In this document: in pieces, positions 38,634 through 45,634 of the stretch
Position numbering within the stretch: the stretch's first letter is position 1
Layout of the letters: each line of letters starts with the position of its first letter
NCBI GenBank assembly: GCA_018712545.1
Contig: DVGV01000054.1
Span: 1 to 59,217 of the forward strand
DNA: 59,217 nucleotides
Reading direction: 5' to 3'
Source of the DNA: Candidatus Coprenecus merdigallinarum
Lineage (GTDB): Bacteria; Bacteroidota; Bacteroidia; Bacteroidales; UBA932
Notes under the pieces: model-generated
Database searches by the model: none
What the model saw: the letters and a program-made list of their open reading frames with translations, nothing else
What the model was told of the DNA's origin: nothing
Translations under genes and position numbers: made by a program

Positions 38634-39275
38634 ATGAAACTTTTTAGAATATCTGCCGCGGCCCTGGTATGCGCCGTGGCCCTGACATCCTGCGGGAATG
38701 GTTCAGGGACCGGGAGCACTGCTTCCGAAAAGAGTGTCTCCGACATTGTGATTGAGAATATTATGACCCGCCGTAGTGTGCGTCAGTATCAGCCTGTGGC
38801 TGTGGGACGCGACACCATGAAGACGATTCTCGAGTGCGGTATCAACGCGCCCAACGGACAGAACCGCCAGTCCTGGGAGATCCGCGTGGTGGACTCCCCC
38901 GAGTTCATTGACGGAGTGACTGAGCTCTTTGTCAAGGCCAATCCACGCGCAGCCGAGGACCCTTCGTTCAAGAATATGTTCCGCAATGCGCCCACCGTGG
39001 TATTCATCGCCCACGACCCCTCCTACGACATGTCGCCCATCGACTGCGGGCTGCTCGGAGAGAACATGATCCTCTCGGCCTGGTCCATGGGTATCGGCTC
39101 GTGCTGCCTGGGCGGACCGGTAAGATTCATGAAGTCGCCTGAGGCCGCTGATTACCTGAAGCGTCTGGGCTTCTCCGAGGGCTATGAGCTGCTTTACTGC
39201 ATCGGATTCGGCTATCCCGCCGAGAGTCCTGCTGCAAAGGACCGCGATGCCTCGAAGATTCAGTTCGTGGACTAA
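38634..39275 (+). CDS. Nitroreductase-family lipoprotein
   Basis: 213 residues from ATG 38634. A lipoprotein signal (FRISAAALVCAVALTSC) is followed by a Ser/Gly-rich linker and a nitroreductase-fold domain: MTRRSVRQYQ (FMN phosphate), INAPNGQNRQSWEI, and GIGSCCLGGP plus GFGYPAE near the C-terminus. The fold normally binds FMN and uses NAD(P)H in the cytoplasm; here the signal implies export and membrane anchoring. It lies 26 bp after the cysteate-synthase-like gene and 24 bp before the next, so it is probably in the same operon. Confidence 0.83.
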   Translation: MKLFRISAAALVCAVALTSCGNGSGTGSTASEKSVSDIVIENIMTRRSVRQYQPVAVGRDTMKTILECGINAPNGQNRQSWEIRVVDSPEFIDGVTELFVKANPRAAEDPSFKNMFRNAPTVVFIAHDPSYDMSPIDCGLLGENMILSAWSMGIGSCCLGGPVRFMKSPEAADYLKRLGFSEGYELLYCIGFGYPAESPAAKDRDASKIQFVD

Positions 39276-39299
39276 CTTCCTTTTGATTCAGTTTCCGAT

Positions 39300-39668
39300 A
39301 TGACTGGATTCTATACTGTACTGCTGCTGATGGTGTCCAACGTATTCATGACTTTCGCATGGTACGGACACCTCAAGCTGCAGGAGATGAAGCTCATCGA
39401 CAACTGGCCTCTGATCGGGGTCATCCTCTTCTCGTGGGGCATCGCCCTCTTCGAGTATTCCTTCCAAGTCCCCGCCAACCGCATAGGCTTCGTGGACAAC
39501 GGCGGCCCCTTCAACCTCGTCCAGCTCAAGGTGATACAGGAAGTAGTCTCCCTGACCATATTTTCACTCTTCACGATACTGGTATTCAAGGGCCAGACCT
39601 TCCACTGGAACCATATCGCCGCCTTCGTCTGCCTTATCCTGGCGGTGTACTTCGTATTCATGAAGTAA
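39300..39668 (+). CDS. DUF486/DMT-like small membrane protein
   Basis: 122 residues with four membrane segments (FYTVLLLMVSNVFMTFAWY, WPLIGVILFSWGIALFEY, VVSLTIFSLFTILVF, AAFVCLILAVYFVF). The conserved FEYSFQVPANRIG is the hallmark of the DUF486 family, which belongs to the drug/metabolite transporter superfamily. The substrate is unknown. Its stop codon overlaps the next start (TAATG). Confidence 0.82.
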   Translation: MTGFYTVLLLMVSNVFMTFAWYGHLKLQEMKLIDNWPLIGVILFSWGIALFEYSFQVPANRIGFVDNGGPFNLVQLKVIQEVVSLTIFSLFTILVFKGQTFHWNHIAAFVCLILAVYFVFMK

Positions 39669-39898
39669 TGATTATGGCAAAGCAATATTCGGATAAAACC
39701 AACGCAATAATTTACGCAGTGATAGGATGCGGACTCTTGATATGGGCCCTGCTCGGATACCGTGGATCGGCAGTTTTCACTTCAGCACCTTTTATCATAG
39801 CCGTAATCGATTTCATAATGGCAGGGTTCTATGCAGTACGCAGACGGAGAAGCAAAATACGCCCAGACCAAAAGACCGACGGGAATCCTGAAGCATGA
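39668..39898 (+). CDS. Small two-helix membrane protein
   Basis: 76 residues from ATG 39668; an alternative in-frame ATG is at 39674. Two hydrophobic helices (IIYAVIGCGLLIWALLGY and FIIAVIDFIMAGFYAV) and a basic C-terminal tail RRRRSKIR. No family recognised. Support comes from the one-base overlap with the gene before and ATGA overlap with the GNAT gene after, consistent with a translationally coupled operon. Confidence 0.6.
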   Translation: MIMAKQYSDKTNAIIYAVIGCGLLIWALLGYRGSAVFTSAPFIIAVIDFIMAGFYAVRRRRSKIRPDQKTDGNPEA

Positions 39899-40443
39899 AC
39901 GATATACACATTGATAACGGATATAGGCTGCGGCCGGCTGCTATGGAAGAGGTTCCGGCCATCTGGGAAATCATCCTGCAGGCCAAGGCCCAGATGTACC
40001 GCGAGGGCAAGCACCAGTGGGACGAGAACTACCCTACCGTGCCGATATTGGAGAACGACGTGCGGCGCGGCTGGGGATACGTGCTCGTACCGGATAACTG
40101 CAGTACACAGCCGGAGCCGGACATCATAGCCTACGGAGCGGTAGTCTTTGACGGAGAACCTGCGTATGACGGTCTGCGGGACGGGAAATGGCTGAGCGGA
40201 CAGCCCTATGTGGTACTGCACCGGCTGGCGGTCGCCGACTCATGGAAACGTCAAGGCATGGCCGTCCGCTACATGCAGGCAGTCTGCGACTTAGCCATCT
40301 CCCGCGGCATCCGCAGCTTCAAAGTCGACACCAACTACGACAACTTCTACATGCAGCGCGTCTTCTCCCGCCTCGGCTTCACCTACTGCGGCCGCATCCG
40401 CTACGATGCCGGCGAGCGCATGGCCTACGAAAAGCTGCTGTAA
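39895..40443 (+). CDS. GNAT-family N-acetyltransferase
   Basis: 182 residues. The acetyl-CoA-binding core is VVLHRLAVADSWKRQGMAV (motif A, with the R/QxxGxA-type loop RQGMAV), followed by KVDTNYDNFYMQRVFSRLGF (motif B). The N-terminal half is an alpha/beta region YRLRPAAMEEVPAIWEII. The substrate is unknown. Its last 58 coding bases and the stop lie in a 62-bp sequence that recurs almost perfectly at 41583-41644, beyond the rhuM gene. Confidence 0.87.
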   Translation: MNDIHIDNGYRLRPAAMEEVPAIWEIILQAKAQMYREGKHQWDENYPTVPILENDVRRGWGYVLVPDNCSTQPEPDIIAYGAVVFDGEPAYDGLRDGKWLSGQPYVVLHRLAVADSWKRQGMAVRYMQAVCDLAISRGIRSFKVDTNYDNFYMQRVFSRLGFTYCGRIRYDAGERMAYEKLL

Positions 40444-40447
40444 ACAT
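40386..40447 (+). repeat. 62-bp direct repeat, left copy (end of the GNAT gene)
   Basis: Identical to 41583-41644 except position 40434 (G here, A there), which is silent in the GNAT frame. The copies are 1197 bp apart and frame the rhuM gene. The left copy supplies the GNAT C-terminus and stop codon. Confidence 0.9.
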
Positions 40448-40464
40448 AAATTGCAAATTTTTCC

Positions 40465-40472
40465 TACATTTG
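40465..40472 (+). promoter_or_regulatory. Promoter -7 box for rhuM
   Basis: TACATTTG, a TAnnTTTG match ending 20 bases before ATG 40493, inside the inserted islet. Confidence 0.45.
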
Positions 40473-40492
40473 TTATTTTATTGAACGGAAAT

Positions 40493-41512
40493 ATGCAAGC
40501 CATGGCCGACGGAACACCACAGGGAAATATTATACTTTATCAGACCGAAGATGGGCAAAGCCGGATAGATGTCACTCTATCAGGCGATACAGTGTGGCTT
40601 ACCGCAGATCAGATGGCCGAACTGTTCCAGCGCAACAAGTCCACCATTTCAAGGCATATCCGCAATGTCTTTGAATCTGGGGAACTGAATCCGGATTCAA
40701 CTGTTGCATTTTTTGCAACAGTTCAAAACGAGGGAAACAGGAAAGTAGAACGAAACATAGCATACTACAACCTCGATGTAATCATCAGTGTCGGCTATAG
40801 GGTCAATTCCCACCGTGGCGTACAGTTCCGCATCTGGGCCACGCAAGTACTGCGCGAGTACCTTGTCAAAGGCTTTGCTATGAACGACGATCTTCTGAAA
40901 CGCGCCGGCGGAGGCAATTACTTTGACGAACTCCTGGCACGCATTCGGGACATCCGCTCCTCGGAAAAGGTATTCTATCGCAAGATTCTGGAAATCTATG
41001 CCCTCAGCATAGACTATGACCCGAGAACAGAAGCCACGCAGAAGTTCTTCAAGACAGTCCAGAACAAGATGCACTTCTCCGCTCACGGACATACTGCGGC
41101 GGAAGTCATTCACAGCAGAGCCAATGCCGACAAGGACTTTATGGGGCTGACATCTTGGACTGGAGCATTGCCGAAACGAACTGATGCCGGAATCGCCAAA
41201 AACTACCTTTCACCCGACGAACTCGATACCCTGAACCGTATCGTCAGCCTTTACCTTGATTTTGCAGAACTCCAGGCCAAGTCTCACAAACCGATGTATA
41301 TGAAGGACTGGATTCAGAAACTTGACGAATTCCTGTCACTTTCCGGCAAAGAGCTCCTGACCCATGCCGGGACAGTCTCTGCTGAAATCGCGAAACATAA
41401 GGCAGACTCCGAATACGACAAATACAGCAAACGGATACAGTATGAGCTCTCTCCCGTGGAAATCCATTTCATAGAGAGTTTTGAAAAGGAAGTCAAGCGG
41501 CTGAAAAAGTAA
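40493..41512 (+). CDS. RhuM-family virulence-type protein
   Basis: 339 residues from ATG 40493, preceded by an ACGGAA ribosome site; the longer frame would start within the GNAT gene. The N-terminal part (NIILYQTEDG, DTVWLTADQMAELFQRNKSTISRHI) is a winged/HTH DNA-binding module; FFATVQNEGNRKVERNI and YNLDVIISVGYRVNSHRGVQFRIWA form the conserved RhuM core, and the C-terminal half is helical. RhuM proteins are common on genomic islands and near restriction systems; their biochemical role is unknown. The gene is less GC-rich than its neighbours and is bracketed by 62-bp direct repeats, both signs of acquisition. Confidence 0.9.
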   Translation: MQAMADGTPQGNIILYQTEDGQSRIDVTLSGDTVWLTADQMAELFQRNKSTISRHIRNVFESGELNPDSTVAFFATVQNEGNRKVERNIAYYNLDVIISVGYRVNSHRGVQFRIWATQVLREYLVKGFAMNDDLLKRAGGGNYFDELLARIRDIRSSEKVFYRKILEIYALSIDYDPRTEATQKFFKTVQNKMHFSAHGHTAAEVIHSRANADKDFMGLTSWTGALPKRTDAGIAKNYLSPDELDTLNRIVSLYLDFAELQAKSHKPMYMKDWIQKLDEFLSLSGKELLTHAGTVSAEIAKHKADSEYDKYSKRIQYELSPVEIHFIESFEKEVKRLKK

Positions 41513-41538
41513 GAGGCAGCTCTGGGAAGACAGCAACA

Positions 41539-41640
41539 ATGATGCAACAGAATAATATAGATAATTTCTTCCGCCCGTTCCTCTGCGGCCGCATCCGCTA
41601 CGATGCCGGCGAGCGCATGGCCTACGAAAAACTGCTGTAA
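41539..41640 (+). pseudogene. Orphan GNAT C-terminal fragment
   Basis: A 33-codon open frame whose last about 19 codons repeat the GNAT C-terminus exactly (CGRIRYDAGERMAYEKLL). The preceding residues (MMQQNNIDNFFRPF) do not match GNAT. It is the right-hand copy left by the rhuM insertion or duplication and is unlikely to make a functional protein. Confidence 0.65.
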
Positions 41641-41644
41641 ACAT
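41583..41644 (+). repeat. 62-bp direct repeat, right copy
   Basis: Matches 40386-40447 at 61 of 62 positions. It ends with TAAACAT, whose AT are the first two bases of the next gene's ATG (41643). Without the 1197-bp insert, the GNAT stop would lie two bases before this ATG. Confidence 0.9.
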
Positions 41645-42023
41645 GGAACAACGGGACTATATCAAACGGCAGATTGAGCAGATCGGCATTTTGCTCGGAC
41701 GGATGCTGAGCACCCTGCTCGGATTACGGTCCGGCGGAGACACCGGCTCTGCCATCCAGCAGATATGCGGAGAACTTAAGGACGAACTGGACCTCGACAT
41801 AGATATGCTAGCCTCCGCAGATGCTGAAACGGTGATCAAGGAATTGCAGACCAAGGGTTTTGATTATGACCTGCTTATAAGGTTGCGTGGCGTAATTGAC
41901 AGCATGGCGGCCTCTCTGCCTGAAAACGACCGGCGCAGGCAATCACTGACAGATCTTTCCGATAAACTCGCCGCCGGTACACAGGCCGCCTACTCCACGG
42001 CGGATTTCTCCGATTTCCAGTAA
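41643..42023 (+). CDS. Hypothetical helical protein (DUF6483-like)
   Basis: 126 residues, mostly helix. The start RDYIKRQIEQIGILLGRML resembles the opening of DUF6483 proteins, but I am not certain. It has no signal peptide or membrane segment. The ancestral arrangement was probably GNAT directly followed by this gene, now split by the rhuM islet. Its stop is one base from the stop of the convergent regulator gene. Confidence 0.6.
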   Translation: MEQRDYIKRQIEQIGILLGRMLSTLLGLRSGGDTGSAIQQICGELKDELDLDIDMLASADAETVIKELQTKGFDYDLLIRLRGVIDSMAASLPENDRRRQSLTDLSDKLAAGTQAAYSTADFSDFQ

Positions 42024-42024
42024 A

Positions 42025-42558
42025 TCATTCCTTCAGCTTGGCTTTAAGGCGTGAAGTACGGTTGTACACCACGCTTTTGTCTTTGCCCAGCAGGACAGAT
42101 ATCATTGTCGGGGTAAAGCCGGCCGAGAGGTAGCAAAACAGCCGGATGTCCTGTTCTGTAAGTTCCGGATGCTTCTCCCTGACTTTTGCTACTATCCCGT
42201 CCTGTGAGGCATTCAGCCAGTCTTCCAAAGCCTGCAGAGCCTTCCCGTCATGCCGCAGCCTGCCGATTATCCCCTCTACCTCCCGAACAATTCCGTCCCT
42301 AAGCCTGTCCGTACTCTCATAGACATAGTACTGCTCGCAAAGCCTTTCCAGAATAGCGAAGTCCGAACCTTCAGGCAGCGGCGGTCTTTCCGTACTGTGT
42401 TTTCGGAAAGCCCTGAAATCCTGAATGAACGACTTAATGTCATTGTACGAGATTTCTTTGTACATGCCAAAACGTATGTTCCCTATTAACCTGAAATTAA
42501 AAAGCCGGCCTCTAAACAGTTTTAAATCCCCCGGAGCATTAAAAATCTTAATCTTCAT
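42025..42558 (-). CDS. HTH-ending protein resembling the tail of Bacteroidetes TPR regulators
   Basis: 177 residues from ATG 42558. The C-terminus, DIRLFCYLSAGFTPTMISVLLGKDKSVVYNRTSRLKAKL, is the LuxR-like HTH found at the end of large Bacteroidetes regulators that normally carry a signal peptide, TPRs and a membrane segment. All of those are absent here; instead about 90 helical residues precede it. It may be a free-standing small regulator or a truncated gene. Confidence 0.65.
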   Translation of the reverse strand: MKIKIFNAPGDLKLFRGRLFNFRLIGNIRFGMYKEISYNDIKSFIQDFRAFRKHSTERPPLPEGSDFAILERLCEQYYVYESTDRLRDGIVREVEGIIGRLRHDGKALQALEDWLNASQDGIVAKVREKHPELTEQDIRLFCYLSAGFTPTMISVLLGKDKSVVYNRTSRLKAKLKE

Positions 42559-42573
42559 AATTATGTGTTTTTG

Positions 42574-42581
42574 CAAAATTA
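42574..42581 (-). promoter_or_regulatory. Promoter -7 box for the HTH-ending gene
   Basis: Minus-strand TAATTTTG, a TAnnTTTG match ending 15 bases before the start codon. Confidence 0.45.
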
Positions 42582-42951
42582 CGGAATATCTCCCGGTATT
42601 CACTATCAAGGCAATAGAAAAACCTATCTCAACAAGATTTAAAAATACAGACTATCAATCACATACATAAAATCATCCAACAAAAATCTATCTTGTTTGT
42701 ATTCTGTATCTGATGCGGACAATTCAGTACTGTTGTCAACGGTAAGTACTGCAGCATCCCAAAATTGTAATACACTGATTTACACGATATTATGATTATA
42801 GTGTGTGCTTTTCGACTGGTTACTGCAGCGCGAAAAGATCACCGCCTGTCTGCAACTATCTGATTATCACAAGACTGTAAAAACACACCGCTCGCGTACT
42901 TACCGTTAAGGATTTTACCAAATGGTAAGAGAAGTTTCCGGCATAAAGTGT

Positions 42952-42959
42952 ACTTTTGC
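42952..42959 (+). promoter_or_regulatory. Promoter -7 box for the SMR-mscS pair
   Basis: TACTTTTG, a TAnnTTTG match ending 25 bases before ATG 42985. Confidence 0.45.
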
Positions 42960-42984
42960 ACCGCAAAATAAAATTCACGGATAT

Positions 42985-43311
42985 ATGAACTGGATTATTC
43001 TTTTCGTTGCAGGACTTTTCGAGTCCGGATTCGCTTTCTGCTTGGGAAAGATGAAAGAGGTTTCGGGCACCGCGTGGTGGCTGTGGGGAGCCGGTTTCCT
43101 GCTGTGTCTTATAGCCAGTATGACCCTTCTGGCCAAGGCGGTGCAGACCATTCCCATCGGTACGGCATATCCGATATGGACCGGTATAGGCGCAGTGTGT
43201 ACGGTGATTCTCGGCATCATATTCTTACATGAGCCTGCGACATTTCTGCGTCTGTTCTTCATCACTACCCTCATCCTCTCCATTATCGGACTCAAGATAG
43301 TATCCCACTGA
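42985..43311 (+). CDS. Small multidrug-resistance (SMR) family transporter, SugE/Gdx-like
   Basis: 108 residues with four membrane helices. The membrane Glu is in the first helix (AGLFESGFAF), the loop after helix 2 is KAVQTIPIGTAYPIWTGIGAV, and the C-terminal helix is LILSIIGLKIV. The GTAYPIWTGIGAV stretch is the SugE/Gdx subtype, whose best-characterised members export guanidinium; quaternary-ammonium export is the alternative. I looked for a guanidine riboswitch upstream and saw none. Two bases separate it from the mscS-like gene. Confidence 0.87.
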   Translation: MNWIILFVAGLFESGFAFCLGKMKEVSGTAWWLWGAGFLLCLIASMTLLAKAVQTIPIGTAYPIWTGIGAVCTVILGIIFLHEPATFLRLFFITTLILSIIGLKIVSH

Positions 43312-43313
43312 GT

Positions 43314-44474
43314 ATGGAACAAGAAGCATTATTGAATCTCAGTGAGCAGATGCGGGTGATCATCTCCTGCGCTCTGGTGGTCGCGGCGTATCTCGTGGAT
43401 TTTCTGTGCTGCAAGCTGTTGATCCCGGTGATAAGGAAGATTGCGGCCAGGACTGCGTTCAAGTGGGACAACTATCTGACCGGAGGCAAGGTCCTGCACA
43501 ACATTTTCCATCTGATACCGCCGGTGACTTTTCTCGTCGCCCTGCCGCTGCTCTATCCCGGCCAGAACTGGACTTCCTTCGTTACCAAGGCACTCTATAT
43601 CTACCTTATCGTCATCGGGACCCGCCTGATCAACGAGTTCATTTCCTCGCTGTACGCCATCTCCAGTGATTCCGACCTGCTCAGGGACAAGCCCATGAAG
43701 GGTGTCTACCAGATGCTGAAGGTCCTAGTAGTCTGTGTGGCCGTCATCCTGACGTTGGGCGTGCTGCTGGAAAGGGACTTCACTACCCTGCTGGCAGGAC
43801 TCGGCGCGTCGGCTGCGGTGCTGATGCTGATTTTCAAGGATACAATCCTCGGCCTGGTGGCGGGCATCCAGCTCTCGGCCCACGACATGCTGCGTCCGGG
43901 GGACTGGATAGTCATGGAAAAATACGGTGTCAACGGTACGGTGGAGGAAGTGACCCTGAATACGGTCAAGGTCCGCAACTGGGACAATACGATAGTAACC
44001 GTTCCGCCCTATGCCCTGGTCAGCGATTCATTCCAGAACTGGCGCGGCATGCGCGAGAGTGAGGGCCGCCGAGTAGCCCGTTCCCTCAATATTGACGTAA
44101 ATTCCATCCGCTTCTGCACCCCGGAAGAGCTGGAACGCTTCTCCTCGGAAGCATGGACCGAAGGCAGGGCACTGGACAGTAACACGGTGAATCTCGGTCT
44201 CTTCCGTACCGCCACCGAGCATTATCTCTGTACCCTCGCCCAGGTCAATACCGATCTCCGCATCCTCGTGCGCCAGCTCGAGCCCACATCGGAAGGTCTG
44301 CCGATACAGCTCTACTTCTTCACCCGCGAGAAAGACTGGGTCGCCCACGAGCACATAGCCGCCGATGTCATAGAGCACATCATCGCCACCATGCCACGCT
44401 TCGGCCTGCGCCTGTTCCAGAAACCCACCGGTGAGGATATAAAGAATCACTGGAAAAGCACATCCCGGGACTGA
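43314..44474 (+). CDS. MscS-family mechanosensitive channel, YbdG-like
   Basis: 386 residues. Several N-terminal membrane helices lead to the pore helix LLAGLGASAAVLMLIFKDTILGLVAGIQ (about 160-190) and the beta domain DMLRPGDWIVMEKYGVNGTVEEV. The length, the PP-YALVSDSFQNWRGM motif and the C-terminal soluble domain fit the YbdG/miniconductance branch, which opens on hypo-osmotic shock or fine-tunes osmotic adaptation. Probably co-transcribed with the SMR gene. Confidence 0.9.
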   Translation: MEQEALLNLSEQMRVIISCALVVAAYLVDFLCCKLLIPVIRKIAARTAFKWDNYLTGGKVLHNIFHLIPPVTFLVALPLLYPGQNWTSFVTKALYIYLIVIGTRLINEFISSLYAISSDSDLLRDKPMKGVYQMLKVLVVCVAVILTLGVLLERDFTTLLAGLGASAAVLMLIFKDTILGLVAGIQLSAHDMLRPGDWIVMEKYGVNGTVEEVTLNTVKVRNWDNTIVTVPPYALVSDSFQNWRGMRESEGRRVARSLNIDVNSIRFCTPEELERFSSEAWTEGRALDSNTVNLGLFRTATEHYLCTLAQVNTDLRILVRQLEPTSEGLPIQLYFFTREKDWVAHEHIAADVIEHIIATMPRFGLRLFQKPTGEDIKNHWKSTSRD

Positions 44475-44562
44475 GCGTCGATACACCGATACCGAAGAAC
44501 TTCAGGCAGCCGCCCTTCATTTTCCCAACGAATCCTTTTTCCACCGCGGCAAGAATTTATAG
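44475..44562 (+). pseudogene. Relic of an AraC-family HTH C-terminus
   Basis: A short open stretch ending at TAG 44560-44562 reads RRYTDTEELQAAALHFPNES and continues FFHRGKNL. LHFPNESFF is the second HTH helix region of AraC regulators (compare 56122-56150). No start or upstream domain is left. It begins right after the mscS-like stop. Confidence 0.6.
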
Positions 44563-44930
44563 CCGGGCTGACTGGACTGGACCCTTAACTGGACCCGCTA
44601 GGCATGGGCTTGGCTTTGAAGAGTCTGTTTTGCTTTATTTATGTTAAAGCACTATTTTTAAACTAATTGCGTCTAAATGTGAAATAACAGACTATGGGCG
44701 GAAACGGACAGTCTGTTATCATTGAATTTAGCATAATGAGCTAATTGTCAAATACTTACACAAGACACAAAATTTCAGATTCTGAGGATAAAAAAAGGAG
44801 TCAAAGAATCTCTACCCCGCTACAGTGCATCTATGACCGGTATTGAGATTCCCATGCCCAAGTCATACCCTTCTGTCTGTTTCCGCCAAAACTGCCTAAT
44901 CTATTATCGTTCAGCAAAATGTAAGATTAC
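44563..44930. other. Gene-free stretch between relics
   Basis: AT-rich, no supported gene. It contains a perfect 10-bp inverted repeat (listed separately) and a short duplicated ACTGGACCC at about 44570 and 44586. Confidence 0.5.
44684..44719. repeat. Perfect 10-bp inverted repeat with 16-base loop
   Basis: Arms ATAACAGACT (44684-44693) and AGTCTGTTAT (44710-44719). The loop is ATGGGCGGAAACGGAC. There is no T-tract on either strand, so it is not an obvious terminator. It lies between two gene relics. Confidence 0.7.
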
Positions 44931-45095
44931 CTACATTACAGACTCTACGTTGGTGCTTACCGTCAGCGGCAGTTCTTTCTCTTTAGAAATATGGTTTGTA
45001 TGCAGACTGACATTTTCAGCCACACCGTATCCTCTTCTAGGCGCACCTCCAGCCGTACTTCATCATCTGGCTGATATAGAACAATTATCTGAGAT
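44931..45095 (-). pseudogene. Relic of a second RhuM-type gene, frameshifted
   Basis: Read on the minus strand, one frame gives IIVLYQPDDEVRLEVRLEED followed by TVWL, closely like the start of RhuM (compare NIILYQTEDG..DTVWL in the intact gene at 40493). After TVWLKM a neighbouring frame continues SLHTNHISKEKEL and STNVESVM, matching the HTH/linker region (SRHIRNVFESGEL), then hits TAG at 44931. There is no start codon, so this is a frameshifted, truncated remnant. Confidence 0.65.
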
Positions 45096-45152
45096 AAATA
45101 TTAGGATTTTGTCGGTACAGACCGCGGCCTGGATTCAAATTATACAACCATA

Positions 45153-45623
45153 TCATATTTTATTTTTCCAGAACCGGCAAGTGATATCACCCAGATGCCC
45201 GTCAGCCGCCACGCGGTAGAGCCTTTGGTTGGTGGTACGGCTGGTCAGTGGGCCGAGAGCCTCGATGTAAGGACCGGTCTTAATGTAGTCGAATACTGCT
45301 GGATCAATATTCTCCGGCAGCTCTCCACGTCCCGAGTACCAGGCCGTGCGCAGGGACGGGACCGTGGAATGGAGCCAGCCTGCCAGCCGCATCACCTCTC
45401 CGGGACAGGCATCCCCGCCCATGAAGCAGACGCAGGTTATGCACCGTCCGTAGCGTCCGAGGAGGAAGGATAGTTCGGCCTCGTCCAGCTCCGCACCTCC
45501 GTCCTGCTGAAGATGCGGGCTGTGACAGCCGGGGCAACGATTCGGACACCCGGTGATATTTATCGCCAGCGTGGTCTCGTCCGGAATCTCGGCAAAGACT
45601 ATATCGCAGTTGTGGTATCTCAT
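45153..45623 (-). CDS. nrdG: Anaerobic ribonucleotide reductase activating protein NrdG
   Basis: 156 residues from ATG 45623; longer frames would enter nrdD. The radical-SAM motif CPNRCPGC gives C26, C30 and C33 (CX3CX2C), with CFMGGDACP downstream as the SAM-binding GGD-type motif. It generates the glycyl radical on NrdD using SAM and reduced flavodoxin or ferredoxin. It starts 11 bp after the nrdD stop, in the same riboswitch-controlled transcript. Confidence 0.93.
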   Translation of the reverse strand: MRYHNCDIVFAEIPDETTLAINITGCPNRCPGCHSPHLQQDGGAELDEAELSFLLGRYGRCITCVCFMGGDACPGEVMRLAGWLHSTVPSLRTAWYSGRGELPENIDPAVFDYIKTGPYIEALGPLTSRTTNQRLYRVAADGHLGDITCRFWKNKI

Positions 45624-45634
45624 GAGTCCTGCCC

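Larger units (their letters stand above)
42559..42984. other. 426-bp AT-rich divergent intergenic region
   Basis: Holds the promoter boxes for the flanking genes (42574-42581 minus, 42952-42959 plus). I see no gene or gene relic. An imperfect inverted repeat (AACGGTAA at 42738 and TTACCGTT at 42901) is noted but weak. Confidence 0.5.

Noticed and set aside
40493-41512. RhuM as part of a restriction or CRISPR island
   Set aside because: No restriction, methylase or integrase gene adjoins; the islet holds rhuM alone.
42738-42908. Inverted repeat AACGGTAA..TTACCGTT around the SMR/regulator intergenic region
   Set aside because: Only 8 bp perfect, a one-base bulge breaks the extension to GTAC, and the spacing is over 150 bases.
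42559-42984. Guanidine riboswitch upstream of the SugE/Gdx-like SMR gene
   Set aside because: I looked for the paired ACGR-loop hairpins or a ykkC-type core and did not find them.
44833-45219. A 128-codon plus-strand open frame
   Set aside because: Odd composition, no ribosome site or family, overlaps the nrdG end, and the opposite strand holds a recognisable RhuM relic.
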